This document shows positions 1 to 10,921 of a DNA stretch of 64,000 bases, one piece after another. The translations under genes and the position numbers were made by a program. The notes under the pieces were generated by a model, which saw only the letters and a list, made by a program, of their open reading frames with translations, was not told the origin of the DNA and did no database searches. Source of the stretch: Microplitis mediator (taxonomy: Eukaryota > Arthropoda > Insecta > Hymenoptera > Braconidae); NCBI RefSeq assembly GCF_029852145.1, contig NC_079971.1, positions 2,294,001 through 2,358,000 of the forward strand, read 5' to 3'. Within the stretch, counting starts at the first letter, position 1; each line of letters begins with the position of its first letter.

Positions 1-838
1 CCTGCGTATGTGAAAAGGACTTTTTAACATAATCAGCACAAAGCCACATGACACACCTTGTGCGTCTGGCAGGGATGAAACAGGAATGAAGAGAACAAGT
101 ATTATATAGAGTATGTACTATATCTATACACTAGTAGTATTCTATGGTATAGAGGGTGTATGGAAAATTACGAACAGACGGTGAAGCTGCTGTGCGTTAC
201 GATCGATAAATGGTTGTCCTGCGCTTCTCAAAATATATACACATATTTAGTTTATATATATAATCACAGGTGCATTTTAAATTTTCATAGATTTTATTTA
301 AATGCAATAAATAAATTTTCCAAGTGGTCAACTTTTTCACAGTTACTGTGAAAGAAAAAACCGACAATGCGTCGAAATAAAAAATTACTGATAATAAGGA
401 AAAAAAATTTCATTTGAAATTATGAAACTTTAATTGTTATAGAAGTTTATTTATATATTACTGTGTAAATAAATGATTGGAAGGTCAATAATAACTGTGA
501 TTATAAATTTTTCTTTATAATCCGTAATGATAATGTATGTAAATGGTAACGTAATTATTGAATAATACGCATGACTCAATGCAACAAGAAGATTCCTACT
601 CTATTCTTCATGTATAATTAATTTCTCACCTAACAAAGAATTACTATATACGATTAATGATGTAAAGTTTTATTTTTCATTTTTTTTATTACACTGTACG
701 GTTGTGTTAGTTGTGCAACAGTAATGGGAGATAGAGACATATCCGGTTTTAATTAATGTTTATTCATTTTTTTTTTATTTAAGAAATTATTATTAAACGT
801 TGACTCTAATATTCATCATAAATTATTTGAATTTATTA
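1..838. other. AT-rich spacer, no firm gene
   Basis: No repeat structure or convincing gene is visible. Bases 160-235 are less AT-rich than their surroundings and start an ATG frame of 63 codons on the plus strand. Its second half is low-complexity AT-rich sequence and no family is recognised, so it is not called as a gene. Confidence 0.4.
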
Positions 839-1835
839 CACAGTTAGAAATTTTGTGTATTTGAGTTAAAAAATTATTTGGTTGAATTTTTCGTGTTGAT
901 TTTCAACACAGAAATCTGTTTATTCAACAAACCGTTTGTGTTATTTTACTTTAACAGTTTTTTATGTTAAATGATTAGAGAATCTGTATTGTAAGACATT
1001 TCTTGTGTTATTCGAAAATTAACACAAAGTTTGTGTTGTTTAGCTAAACACCCGCGCGTTTCTTCATTACTATAACCAAGCAACGCATTGTAGCAGCATT
1101 GTCTGCAAGGAAACTTGAATTATAATTGATTGACAATTAAATATAATCATAGATAACTTGAATATTTTTATGATCAGGTTCAATGATTTTTTAATTCTCA
1201 TTTTACACAGTAAAAAATATTGTGTTAAAATCAACACATTCTGTGTGGTAGAAACGGTCTACACAATATTTGTGTTATTTTTCAACACAGACTATTTGCG
1301 TTGAATTTCAACACAAAATTTGTGTTAAAATTTCAACACTTTTTTTGTGTTGATTTTAAAGTAACACTTAATAAATGTTGATAATATCGATTTTTATACT
1401 AAGTAACACTTTTAAAGTGTTGAAGAGTAAATCGATTAAAAATTTTAAAGTAACACAGAGAATCGTGTTGATTTGACACAAAATAATCAACACAAAAAAT
1501 TTAACACGGACCGTTTTTAACACAGATACACAATATGTTTTACTGTGTACAGGAGGATAATTCGTAGCTCCGTTTTTTAGAAAAATCACTGAAAATCTAA
1601 CTAATTGTTTGCTAAATTGACATAAGTTGTACTAAGGTTAGATCAGTATACTTGAGTTTTTTAGGTTATGAGCTTATTTCTATTAATTAATTTCAACACG
1701 AAAAGTCTGTTACATTTACACAAATTTTCTGTCAAAATAACAGATTTGATGTTTAATTATTTAACATAAAATTTGTGTTAAAGATCAGCACAAACGCAAT
1801 GTGTTGAATTTAACACAAAATTTTTAACATAATCG
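839..1835. repeat. CAACAC/GTGTTG word-repeat region
   Basis: The stretch is filled with copies of CAACACAAA and its complement TTTGTGTTG in both orientations. A left end resembling the inner element, TA then CACAGTTAGAAATTTTGTG, lies at 837-857, and the words fade out near 1835. A complete copy of the same family sits inside at 1206-1547. This looks like an older diverged element interrupted by a younger relative. The right end is not defined. Confidence 0.6.
1206..1547. mobile_element. TIR element, CAACAC family
   Basis: The left end reads CACAGTAAAAAATATTGTG and the right end is its inverted match, CACAATATGTTTTACTGTG. TA flanks both sides (1204-1205 and 1548-1549). The interior is almost entirely GTGTT/AACAC words in alternating orientation. 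There is no coding capacity, so this is a MITE-like non-autonomous DNA element. The TA duplication and terminal repeat are seen directly; the transposon superfamily is not known. Confidence 0.75.
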
Positions 1836-3249
1836 AACCACTTTTTGGAATTAGTGGTACGGTTTGCACTCTGAATTAGTGAATATTCACTAATTCATGT
1901 TTAGAATTTAGAATTCAGAATTTCATTCAAGGTTGAATTTGAGTCAAAACGATTTCCATAACGTGAATAACTTTCGAAGGAGTGAATTTAGCAAAAAATG
2001 TTAGGAGACCTTTTTTGTAGAGCATTAAATTTCCTTCGAAAATCTGTCATGGTCTTTATTAGATATTTATTGATTCGTCAGTTACAAAATTCAAAAGTAA
2101 AAAATGTTAAATCGAAAAAATATATCAATTTATTAAGCTTAATTAATCGGAAACGGCTTGTCTGACGAAAATTTTCAATCAGACCTTTTTTGTAGGGAAT
2201 TCAATTTTACATAAGAATAAGTGGAAATGAATATTTTTTACTCCAATGTTTTAGCAATTTCGACGTAAAACATCAAATTATGAATTAAAATTAAAAATAG
2301 CGATGATAGACCTCTTAAAATTAATATTAAGGGCTCAAACTTTCATGAAATTTTTTTTTTGTCATTCTCAATAATATTTTCGATATAGCTATGAAAAAAA
2401 AAAATAGTCAGTTTTTTTGGCCCAGTCTAATATATATACTTTTTTTTTATTTAATAAATAACGAAAAACTATGGCTCATAAATAACGTGAAAACAATGTC
2501 TATGGTATTAAATATTATTGATGGAAAGTTTCCAAAAGGAAAAGACAAGACAAGACAAGACAAGACAAGACAAGAGATAAGATAAGATTGTAAGTAAAGA
2601 GAAAAAAAATCGTAAATCCATATCCCAGGATTTCAGTCTTCGACTAACAGGTAAACTGGCAGGTAGTGAAATAAAAATTAGGAAGGGATGAAAGGGGCTG
2701 GACCAAAATGCGGAGTTTTAAATAATAAAAGACCTTGAAAAATTTCAAGACGACCCAGGGAAGTTATGTACACTATTTTTTTATTACAATTCCTATAACT
2801 CGTAAACTGTAAGCTTTAGGGACGAAACTCAAGACTTTTTTTTCAAAATAACTAAATTTTATAAGAAATTTTCTTTAACACTTTTACCGCACGTTCAGTA
2901 GTTTGCGCTCTAAGATCGAAAAAAAGATGTTCTGTCGAAAAAAAGATTTTCGCGGTTGTCACAAAAAAAACATTTCAAGTTGCAGTGAAATCACTGTTGG
3001 CTTTTTTTGAGAATACATTTTTTCAAATTACAACAAAGAACACTAAGATATAATGCGATGTTTTTAAAAAATAAAATTAATTGAGTTGCTTTTCAAACGA
3101 GAAAACTTTTAGACTCGACGGGAAATACTTAAAATTAAAAGTTAATTTTTCCGAAAATTTATATTGAGACGAAAACAACATTTTGGTGTGTCGGCAAAAA
3201 AATGAATGATTGTTTCAAACAAAGCACTTTAGTATATAAATATAGATTA
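1836..3249. other. AT-rich spacer with repeat debris
   Basis: Bases 1870-1905 hold the palindromic words of the CTCTCTAAA element family (GAATTAGTGAATATTCAC), a relic. Bases 2543-2575 are an AAGAC pentanucleotide tract. The remainder is AT-rich with many poly-A and poly-T runs; no gene is seen. Confidence 0.45.
2543..2577 (+). repeat. AAGAC microsatellite
   Basis: About six tandem copies of the pentamer AAGAC, followed by AAGAGATAAG variants. Confidence 0.8.
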
Positions 3250-3578
3250 GGGTCGCTAAAAAAAGTTTCAATGTTTTTTTCCGCTATCACTTTTTGAAAA
3301 GTTAGTGGCTGGTAAAGAAAACATTTGAGCTCAAAAATTTACGTTTGAGAAATCACTCAACACTTGAAATTTTTCGAATTCTTGATATATTTTAACAATC
3401 TCTAAAAATTCATATTTTGAGGTGAAATTTCCATAGCAAGAAAAAATTCTAAAAAAAAACTATTTTTCAAAACGTTTTAAAATTTCTCAAATTTTCGACC
3501 TCAAACTTGAGATTTTTTTTCTACCATACACTAGTTTTTTAACAGAAAAAAAAAATCATATTTTTTTATGAGCCACCC
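3250..3578. mobile_element. TIR element, TA-GGGTG family
   Basis: The left terminus GGGTCGCTAAAAAAA pairs with the right terminus TTTTTTTATGAGCCACCC, and TA lies on both sides (3248-3249, 3579-3580). It shares its ends with the elements at 31926, 36430 and 48072. The interior is A/T-run rich and noncoding. Confidence 0.6.
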
Positions 3579-3701
3579 TAATATACATTTGATATGAACA
3601 TATATAAAAATTATCTCAAGCTTCAAAATATGAATATTCCCCAGCATAATCAAACTTGACAACTAAATACATATCAAATAAGCTTTATACTCTATATACT
3701 C

Positions 3702-3845
3702 TCAATTTAGTTGAGAATGGCAACATATATGTCCAGTACAGGCACAGTACACATTAGATCGGGTGATGTTGTCCAGACTGCCGGCTCCTGCCTCAATGAA
3801 TGATTTCCGCCAGCGCTGTTGCCATTTATCTGGACCCTTTCCCAT
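3702..3845 (-). CDS. Unrecognised short open frame, possible exon
   Basis: A GC-richer island (about 3745-3885) in AT-rich surroundings carries a minus-strand ATG frame of 47 codons. The frame stays open about 12 codons upstream of the ATG. The peptide begins MGKGPDKWQQRWRKSF and ends with a cysteine-containing segment (YCACTG then CC). Composition looks more like coding sequence than its surroundings. However, no clear acceptor precedes it, several GT dinucleotides could be donors, and the plus strand is also partly open. It could be a downstream exon of the minus-strand gene starting at 6778, a small independent gene, or a regulatory island. No family recognised. Confidence 0.25.
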   Translation of the reverse strand: MGKGPDKWQQRWRKSFIEAGAGSLDNITRSNVYCACTGHICCHSQLN

Positions 3846-3889
3846 CCGCGCTATCTCTCGCGTGGTCAGCGAAATTTCGTTTCATTTAA

Positions 3890-4143
3890 AGTTTATTATT
3901 TTTTATAATAATTTATTCACAATAACCGATTAGTTGGTAAAATACTTGTAAATAATTAGAAAAATATATACTTGTCTTTTATATTTAATCATTACCGTGG
4001 GTATTTACTATATATTTACTGTAATAATTAATTAATCCTCACGGTCTCGGCAACGTCGCGTACCGTGTAGTTGCAATTGTGATGCAATCTATACGATACT
4101 TTATAAACTCCCATGAGTCAAGAGAGTATTCGTAAATTGTACA

Positions 4144-4195
<52 letters not shown>

Positions 4196-5288
4196 TGAGT
4201 CAGTTGAATTTATTCGTAATTATATATCATACATAAATACTTATTTATCTTTAGTACATAAGTAAATATACTTAATATATATATATATGTGTATATTTAT
4301 ATATATATTTTTATGAAAAGTATATTATTAAAATCGAGTTATAATTTCATGTTTTCCATACTATAAATTAATATCAAATAAATAAATTTGATATTTTTTT
4401 TATAAATTAGTCAAGTGAAAATAATTGAAATTAAAAAAATATATGTATATTATTAAAAATATATAAACTTTGGTGTTTACTTCTTGAGTGCTTTAACTTT
4501 AGCAAGAATCAAAATATAAAAAAAGTTGAGAAGAAAATAACAAGTAACTTGTTACTTTCAATCTATTATTTAACGCGCTCTTTCCCGTAAATAAAGTTTG
4601 AAAAAAAAAAAATTCAAGATAATAAATTTAAGCGTACAGATGTATAAGATGAAAAGTTAACTTGTTTTCGGTTATTGAACAATTGTAGTTTAATGTGGGC
4701 ACTAATAATACGAAATGGTCAGTTTTTTACGTCTACTAGACATAACATGCTCGCTTCGCTCGCCTTCATTCTTTCAAAAATCCCACCACTATCTCATTCA
4801 ACTAATCGACAACCGAATAAAATAGTCACAGAAGTGACGTAAAACGATACGACATCCGGTCATTAACTTTTTAGAAGAGGATTCGGTCAAGCCAATGACA
4901 ATTGATGAGCAATTGCTCGTCAATTGACATCACTTTTCATTTTTTAAAATGCGCGCTAAAATTCACATTATAAAACAGAAGAAATATATGTACCTGAAGA
5001 TCGAAGCGTTTTTGGTGCAACGAAAATGAACTAAATTTATGTACTTCGACTGCTTAAGGGGTAGTTCCGGAAGTTTGGGGTGGTCTAAGATTTTCGACTG
5101 ACAAAACAAGAATCTGTATGTTAAAAATTTCAGAAATCTAGTCATCCAGTAGAATTCTATTATAAATTGTTTTTTTTTTCATTGCGCGAAAAACGTTCCG
5201 ATCTTCAGGTACATAAAAATATTTGAATATTCAAAATTATTGAAGCAAAATTATAATTATTTTTTTATAATTGCCTTGGAAAATAGTA
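3890..5288. other. AT-rich spacer with AT microsatellites
   Basis: The stretch contains an uninterrupted AT dinucleotide tract at about 4146-4191 and smaller ATAT clusters near 4275-4310. No supported gene is present. The minus-strand open frame at 4963-5145 has no protein-like features beyond length. Confidence 0.45.
4146..4191. repeat. AT dinucleotide microsatellite
   Basis: More than twenty tandem AT units; self-complementary and likely to vary in length. Confidence 0.9.
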
Positions 5289-5660
5289 CACAGTAAAAAA
5301 TTGGGGGTGAATTCGGAGTAATTACGGATTTTATTTCAATCTGAATTTTCAAACTTGGAGTCCCGGAGTTTAAAAAAAAATCACTCTGTATACGGAGTAA
5401 ATAAGGAGTTGGTTTTACAACAGAGTGATGTGGATTTTATTTAAATTTGCATTCACTCCGATTCGGAGTTTTAATATTAAAAAATATAATTCCTTGAGGA
5501 GTGAATTTTACTCCGAACCGGAATTTGAATTTAAATTAAAATTCTCTTCAGGGTGAGTTTCACTCCAAGGGGATTTAATAAATAGACAGACATCTGCTCT
5601 ACATTCACTCCGCATTCAGAGCCCAGTCGGAACTCCGAAATGGGAGACATTTCTCGAAAG
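5289..5660. mobile_element. GGAGTGAAT-family element
   Basis: The left end is TA then CACAGTAAAAAATTGGGGG. The interior is built from GGAGTGAATTCGGAGT-type words and their complements (ATTCACTCC, ACTCCGAA) in both orientations. The right terminal repeat is not clearly preserved. An open minus-strand frame at 5531-5821 overlaps it and is an artefact of the element. Confidence 0.6.
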
Positions 5661-5889
5661 TTGGTGCAAATTTGGCTGAAGGTCTTTGATGTCACCCACA
5701 ACCACCCCCCAAAATAAGTCATCACCTCAGGAATTAATGAGAAAAAAAATAAATACACCCCCAAAAACAGATTTTTCGCAAATATTTCATAAATAACGAA
5801 AAATTTGAAAAAAACTTCCAAACAAAAGTTGTAGAGAAAAAAAATTCACATAAAAAAGTATTAGAAATTTTTTTCGTATCTATAAAAAA

Positions 5890-6250
5890 TTACTCCGGAT
5901 TTACTTATGATACTGAAGTTAGCCGACGTCTAAGTCTAATAATTTTTAGATTTTTTTAAAAAACGACAAATTACAAAAAAAAATTGCACCCATAGTTTTG
6001 TTTTTTTTTGTAATTGTCTTGTTAAAAAAAAAACCGAAAATTGCTAATTGTTTGTTAACTCAGGATGAGTGTGAATGCAACTGACAAGTGGGAGTTTTTT
6101 AAGTATTAAAATAAATAAATAAAATTTGAGTAGAAAAAAAATAAAAAAATGCGTATTTAGATAACCGTAGGATCAGCGCGCGCATTTTTTTAAACTTAAT
6201 TATTCAAATTAATTAATTTATTTATTTGAAATTTATAAATTGTCTCATGT
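5890..6250. repeat. Fragments of the two 7-11 kb repeats
   Basis: Bases 5905-6050 match one unit of the 196-bp repeat expanded at 7400-8560 (start GATACTGAAGTTAGCCGAC, ending near TTGTTAACTCAGGATGAG). Bases 6065-6250 resemble the ATGTCTGCTACATTC unit expanded at 10150-10810. The two repeats are adjacent here, as they are near 8560. Confidence 0.5.
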
Positions 6251-6381
6251 CTGCTACATTCCCACTAATTAACTCAGTAATTACTCTCATTAAATTAAAA
6301 ATAAAAAAAATGACCAATGGTCAATCGTGAAATCGTCAACTAAAAAAAATGATAATTGATAATAAATAAATGACTACTTAC

Positions 6382-6778
6382 CAATAACAACAGTATTGGC
6401 AGCAACTTCCTTAGCCGCAGCAGCCGCAGCCGCTGGTCCATGCGCGAGAAAATCACTAAGCGAAAGTGATGACGCGATTATCTGCCTTTTTTCTTCAAAA
6501 TTAAGATAATCCAAACTATTACTACGTTGCGGTCCAGCCGACACTATCGTCACCGTTTTCGTCATCATTTGATGATGATACTGATTGTGTTGCTGCTGCT
6601 GTTGGTGTTGATGTTGCTGGTGTTGATGCTGATGCTCCTGATGCTGATGATTTTGCTGATAGTGTTGATTATTTGTTTCATTGTTACTCGAATGTGTTAA
6701 ATTATTTGATTTTTCATTAGTATCTTGTAATCCAGACGATGGCATTAGGAATAAACCACCGGTCAAACGAATCGACAT
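6382..6778 (-). CDS. First coding exon, His/Gln- and Ala-rich protein
   Basis: This open frame starts with ATG at 6778 and ends at a perfect 5' splice site, TTG then GTAAGT, at 6382/6381. The exon contributes 132 codons plus one base (phase 1). The predicted N terminus has a Gln/His tract at about residues 40-70. It is followed by a conserved-looking segment, RSNSLDYLNFEEKRQ then IIASSLSLSDFL, at about residues 85-111, and then an alanine run. The ordered segment after low-complexity tracts, the good donor and the GC content above background argue for a real exon. The rest of the gene would lie to the left, and no following exon could be proved inside the window. The protein family is not recognised. 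The exon at 60711-60468 ends in the same phase on the same strand, so the two could be alternative first exons. Confidence 0.6.
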
Positions 6779-6779
6779 T

Positions 6780-7400
6780 TCATTTATTATTTAAAATCGA
6801 TTTTTATAATTTAAAACCGGCGCTTTTTAAAATAAGCTGACCGGTTACCCAGTAGACATTTTTATTTTTAATTATTATTTATGGTCCCTTTGGTATTGTT
6901 CGTATTTCGCGGTTATAAATTGTCCTTTACTTGCTCTTACTCATTGTCTTTAATATTGTTTGAGGTAGTCATTGTTTTGTTTCCAAGAATACAAGATACT
7001 TTGTATGTATATATATTTATATCAACACTTATTTTTTTTCCTCCTCGTTCTTTCACGTTTTTTAAAATTAAAATTATACATTCTCGATTTATCAACACGT
7101 AGAAGCTACATACTTGTTTTTATTTACATACATCCGGATTTATAATTACATTTAATATGTAATGTTACCTTTATAATTATTCAATTATTTATTTTTTTAT
7201 AATTTCATTTATTTAGTAAAGTATTTTAATTTTTTTTAATTTCTTCGAGTTTATAATCACGCAGGCGTTTATTATTTAGTTGGCACACATGATGACACTG
7301 GAAAAAATTTTTGTTGATCCAGCAAACGTGCCCTCTACAAACAATTTATTATTTTTTTTTTTTGGTAAATAAATTAATTTAAAAAAAAAGAAAATTTGAA
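6780..7400. other. Upstream of the 6.4 kb exon, AT-rich
   Basis: Probably 5' UTR and intron of the minus-strand gene. No repeat of note and no other coding sequence. Confidence 0.35.
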
Positions 7401-7404
7401 ATTC

Positions 7405-8580
7405 GAGTTCGAGATACTGAAGTTAGCTGAGTAATAATTTATGTTTGTTTTTTAAGATGATAAATTTGAAGAAAAAATTATTTGGAAAAAATGCACATGT
7501 TGGTTTGGAAATTTTCTACATGTGCATTTTTGTTTTTTTTTAATTTTTTAAATTGAATTTAAAAAAAAAAGAATCAAAATTGTTAATTGTCTACTGACTA
7601 GGATTATTCGAATTCTATGGATTAATCTCTAGGGAAATTTAATGAAATAAAAAATTACTATCACGGAAATGGACAATTCACATGAGATTTCTATTCGTAA
7701 AAGTAGAACATGAAATAAAAAATTATCACTGAACAAATTCAAACACGAATTGATAAGAAAAAAATTTTGAAACCACAATATTAATTAATTTAAAATTATA
7801 CTGAAGTCAGCTGACTAATAATTTTTTTATTTTTATTTACAACAATAAATTATAAAAAAAAATATTTGAAAAAAATACACATGTAGTTTTTTAAATTTTC
7901 TACATGTGCATATTTTTATTTTTTTTCTTTTTTCAATTTTATTGATGAAAAAAAAATCCGAAAATTATTAATTGTCTGCTAAATTTAGGATCATGATACT
8001 AAAGTCAGCTGACTAATAATTTTTTGATTTTTATTTACAACAATAAATTGTAAAAAAAAAATATTTGAAAAAAATACACATGTAGTTTTTTAAATTTTCT
8101 ACATGTGCATATTTTTATTTTTTTTTTTTTTTAATTTTATTGTTGAAAAAAAAATCCGAAAATTGTTAATTGTCTGCTAAATTTAGGATCATGATACTGA
8201 AGTCAGCTGACTAATAAATTTTTGATTTTTATTTACAACAATAAATTATAAAAAAAAAATATTTGAAAAAAATACACATGTAGTTTTTTAAATTTTCTAC
8301 ATGTGCATATTTTTTTTTTTTTTTTTTTGTAGTTAATTTGTTGAAAAAAAAAATCCGAAAATTGTTGATTTCGGATGACACTGGTTAGCTGACGTTTTGT
8401 AACTTTTGGATTTTATTTCACGACAAATTATAAAAAAAAAGTATTTCAAAAAATTGCACCTGTAGTTTTTTAAATTTTCTACATGTGCATTTTTTTAGAT
8501 TTTTTTTTTTTTTTTAATTTAAGTGATAAAAAAAAATCCAAAAACTTTTAATTGTCTAATGCGCGTGAATGTAGCAGGCA
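7405..8580. repeat. Tandem repeat, about 196-bp unit
   Basis: Units begin with ATACTGAAGTCAGCTGACT near 7410, 7800, 7996, 8194 and about 8375. Each contains an inner hairpin, CACATGTAG...CTACATGTG, then a poly-T tract, then TCCGAAAATTGTTAATTG. The three units from 7800 are nearly identical. Single diverged units also occur near 5900, 11160-11300 (inverted), 16820-17030 and 49370-49540, so this is a dispersed repeat that has locally amplified. Confidence 0.75.
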
Positions 8581-8760
8581 TCAGACAAATTAAAAATTTT
8601 TAATTACTATTTAGTAGAGTAAATAATTAATAAAATAAAATTTTTAAAAAATTTGAAATTAACAAGTGCATTTTTTAAAAATATTATTTTTTAAATTATT
8701 TACTCTATTTATTTATAATTTTAAATTTGCCTGATGTCTGCTACATTTACACTCATAATT
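8560..8760. repeat. Inverted pair of CATCAGACAAATT repeat
   Basis: The left half starts GTGAATGTAGCAGGCATCAG, and the right half is its inversion, GCCTGATGTCTGCTACATT. It is the same unit that is tandemly repeated at 10150-10810. Confidence 0.6.
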
Positions 8761-9540
8761 GTCTGCTGACTCTGATCATAATTTAAAACTGTCAATAAAA
8801 TCCACTGTCACAATTAAATTTTTTTAAATTTCCCCAACTAAATAAATTCTTCCAACAAATAAATTTAAAAAACTTTTATCTCGTCACACTAAACAACTCA
8901 TAGCCTAAAATTTTTTTCCACTCGACCAGCAACAAATATTCTCAAGGACGTTAATTAAATCTATCTCAAGGCTAAAAATTATTTCGAACATTTAAAAGTG
9001 AATTAAATTTAAATATTAATTTATATTTCCTTCAGCTGTCAATAAATATCTCGAATTTTAAATCCCAGTCAAACAAAGAGTATTTTTGGCAGACAACTTT
9101 AAAGTTCACTTTATTTTATTTATTTATATATCTATTTTTTTATTAGTTTCATTTCATTCTTTGTATCCTCATCCTAAGCATTCTCTTTTATTCCGTTGGT
9201 TGTATTTTGTATTTCGAAACACCTGTGCAACACGCGATCTACCAAAGATACAAATGACGCTGCCGGATATTTAAGAGAGAGCTTAGAAAATTTATAAAAA
9301 ACTTATTTTTATATTAAAAAAAAAATATATACATATATATATATATGTATATATACACATACATATATAAATATATATTTATGTATAAAATTTAAAAAAA
9401 CTCACTCGCTAAATTAGTAGCCAATTTAAAAACTTTTTAAAAATAAAATTTGAATTTGAATTTGAATTTTAAAAAAATGGCGGAAGTTTTAAAAAATGAT
9501 AAAAATAAATAAAAAAAAAATAATAAAAGTTAGGGAGAGA
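8760..9540. other. AT-rich spacer
   Basis: No gene supported. A cluster of TATATA palindromes lies at 9325-9385. The short plus frame at 9086-9274 has no acceptor, donor or recognisable protein. Confidence 0.35.
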
Positions 9541-10080
9541 GACAGATTGTAGAGGGCCCGATGCTCGTTATATTCCAGACAGAAAACAGTGAGGACGAAG
9601 ACGACGACAACGAGCTCTGGCGATCTCTCGACGCCCCGCGTCACTTGTAAATTCTCAACGAAAATAATATTTTAATTTAGATTTTATTATATTTATACTT
9701 GAATATTTAAACAAAATAATTGTCACTTAAAATATTAATACACTATAACATACACTGGCACTACGACACACTTACTATTATTATTTATATTTATTTATTT
9801 ATATTTATATTTATTAACTTATTTATTTATATATAATTGGTGTCACGACTCGTATGGACGGATTGCCGTAGACGGATTAAATAATTATTATTATTTTCAC
9901 TGGCACGTTTTATTTATTATTAATTATTATTTTTATGGAGGAATTATAAAAATTCATGTAAAAAATAAGGAGCGGCGATACAAAACGTAACCACACACCG
10001 AGACTCGCGAGCGACAACTGACGGCGGCCATGCGATTACAGCGACGCCAACTTGTCGATATTGTAAACATATTATAAACC
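9540..10080 (-). promoter_or_regulatory. Candidate promoter/5' UTR of the 6.4 kb gene
   Basis: Two GC-rich islands (9540-9660 and 9960-10080) stand out from the AT-rich background. On the minus strand, TCAGTTG at 10021-10015 matches the arthropod initiator pattern, which would put +1 near 10019. Downstream lies a GC-rich leader-like stretch with GTCGC/CTCGCGAG motifs. A minus-strand gene starting here would reach its first coding exon at 6778 after an intron holding the 196-bp repeats. No TATA box is evident. This is inference from composition and one short motif. Confidence 0.3.
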
Positions 10081-10139
10081 ACGAGGCGTATTATTATATT
10101 AATACAATAATGAATAATAATAATAAATATAAAAAATCC

Positions 10140-10810
10140 TGATCGTTAATCAAATATGAGTGGGAATGTAGCAGATCTCGGACAAATTTAAAATTGTAAA
10201 TAAATAGAGTAAATAGTTAAGAAAATAAAATTTAAAAAAAATGCGCATTTAAAAAATTCAAAAATTAATAAGTGCATTTTTTTTAAATATTAAAATCACA
10301 ATGAGTGTGAATGTAGCCGACATCAGACAAATTCAAAATTATTAATAAATATAGTAAATAATTAATAATACAAATTTTTTTAAAAATGCGCATTTAAAAA
10401 ATTGAAAAATTAATAAGTGCATTTTTTAAAAATATTGTTTTTTTAATTATATACTAAATTGACAATGAGTGTAAATGGAGCCGACATCAGACAAATTTAA
10501 AATTATAAATAGAGCAAATAATTAATAAAATAAAATTTTTAAAAAATGCGCAATTAGAAAATTCAAAAATTAATAAGTGCATTTTTTTTAATTATTAAAA
10601 TCACAATGAGTGTGAATGTAGCCGACGTCAGACAAATTTAAAATTGTAAATAAATAGAGTAAATAATTAAAAAAATAATATTTTTAAAAAATGCACTTAT
10701 TAATTTCAAAATTTTCCAAATGCGCATTGTGTTCAAATTTTATTTTCTTAATTATTTACTCTATTCATTAATAATTTTAAATTTGTCTGATGTCTGCTAC
10801 ATTCACACTA
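10140..10810. repeat. Tandem repeat, about 140-165-bp unit
   Basis: Units begin GAGTGTGAATGTAGCCGACA near 10157, 10301, 10465 and 10607, each with an inner hairpin of the type TGCGCATTT...AATAAGTGCA. The array closes with an inverted copy ending at about 10805 (GATGTCTGCTACATTCACAC), so the whole field is bounded by inverted ends. Confidence 0.7.
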
Positions 10811-10832
10811 GTAATTAAATTCACTTTAATAA

Positions 10833-10918
<86 letters not shown>
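10833..10918. repeat. TAA trinucleotide microsatellite
   Basis: A long, nearly perfect run of TAA/ATA units directly follows the tandem field. Confidence 0.9.

Positions 10919-10921
<3 letters not shown>

Noticed and set aside
5531..5821. 96-codon minus-strand open frame
   Set aside because: It lies across a GGAGTGAAT element and its edge; peptide is Phe-rich and follows the repeat words, with no splice or family support.
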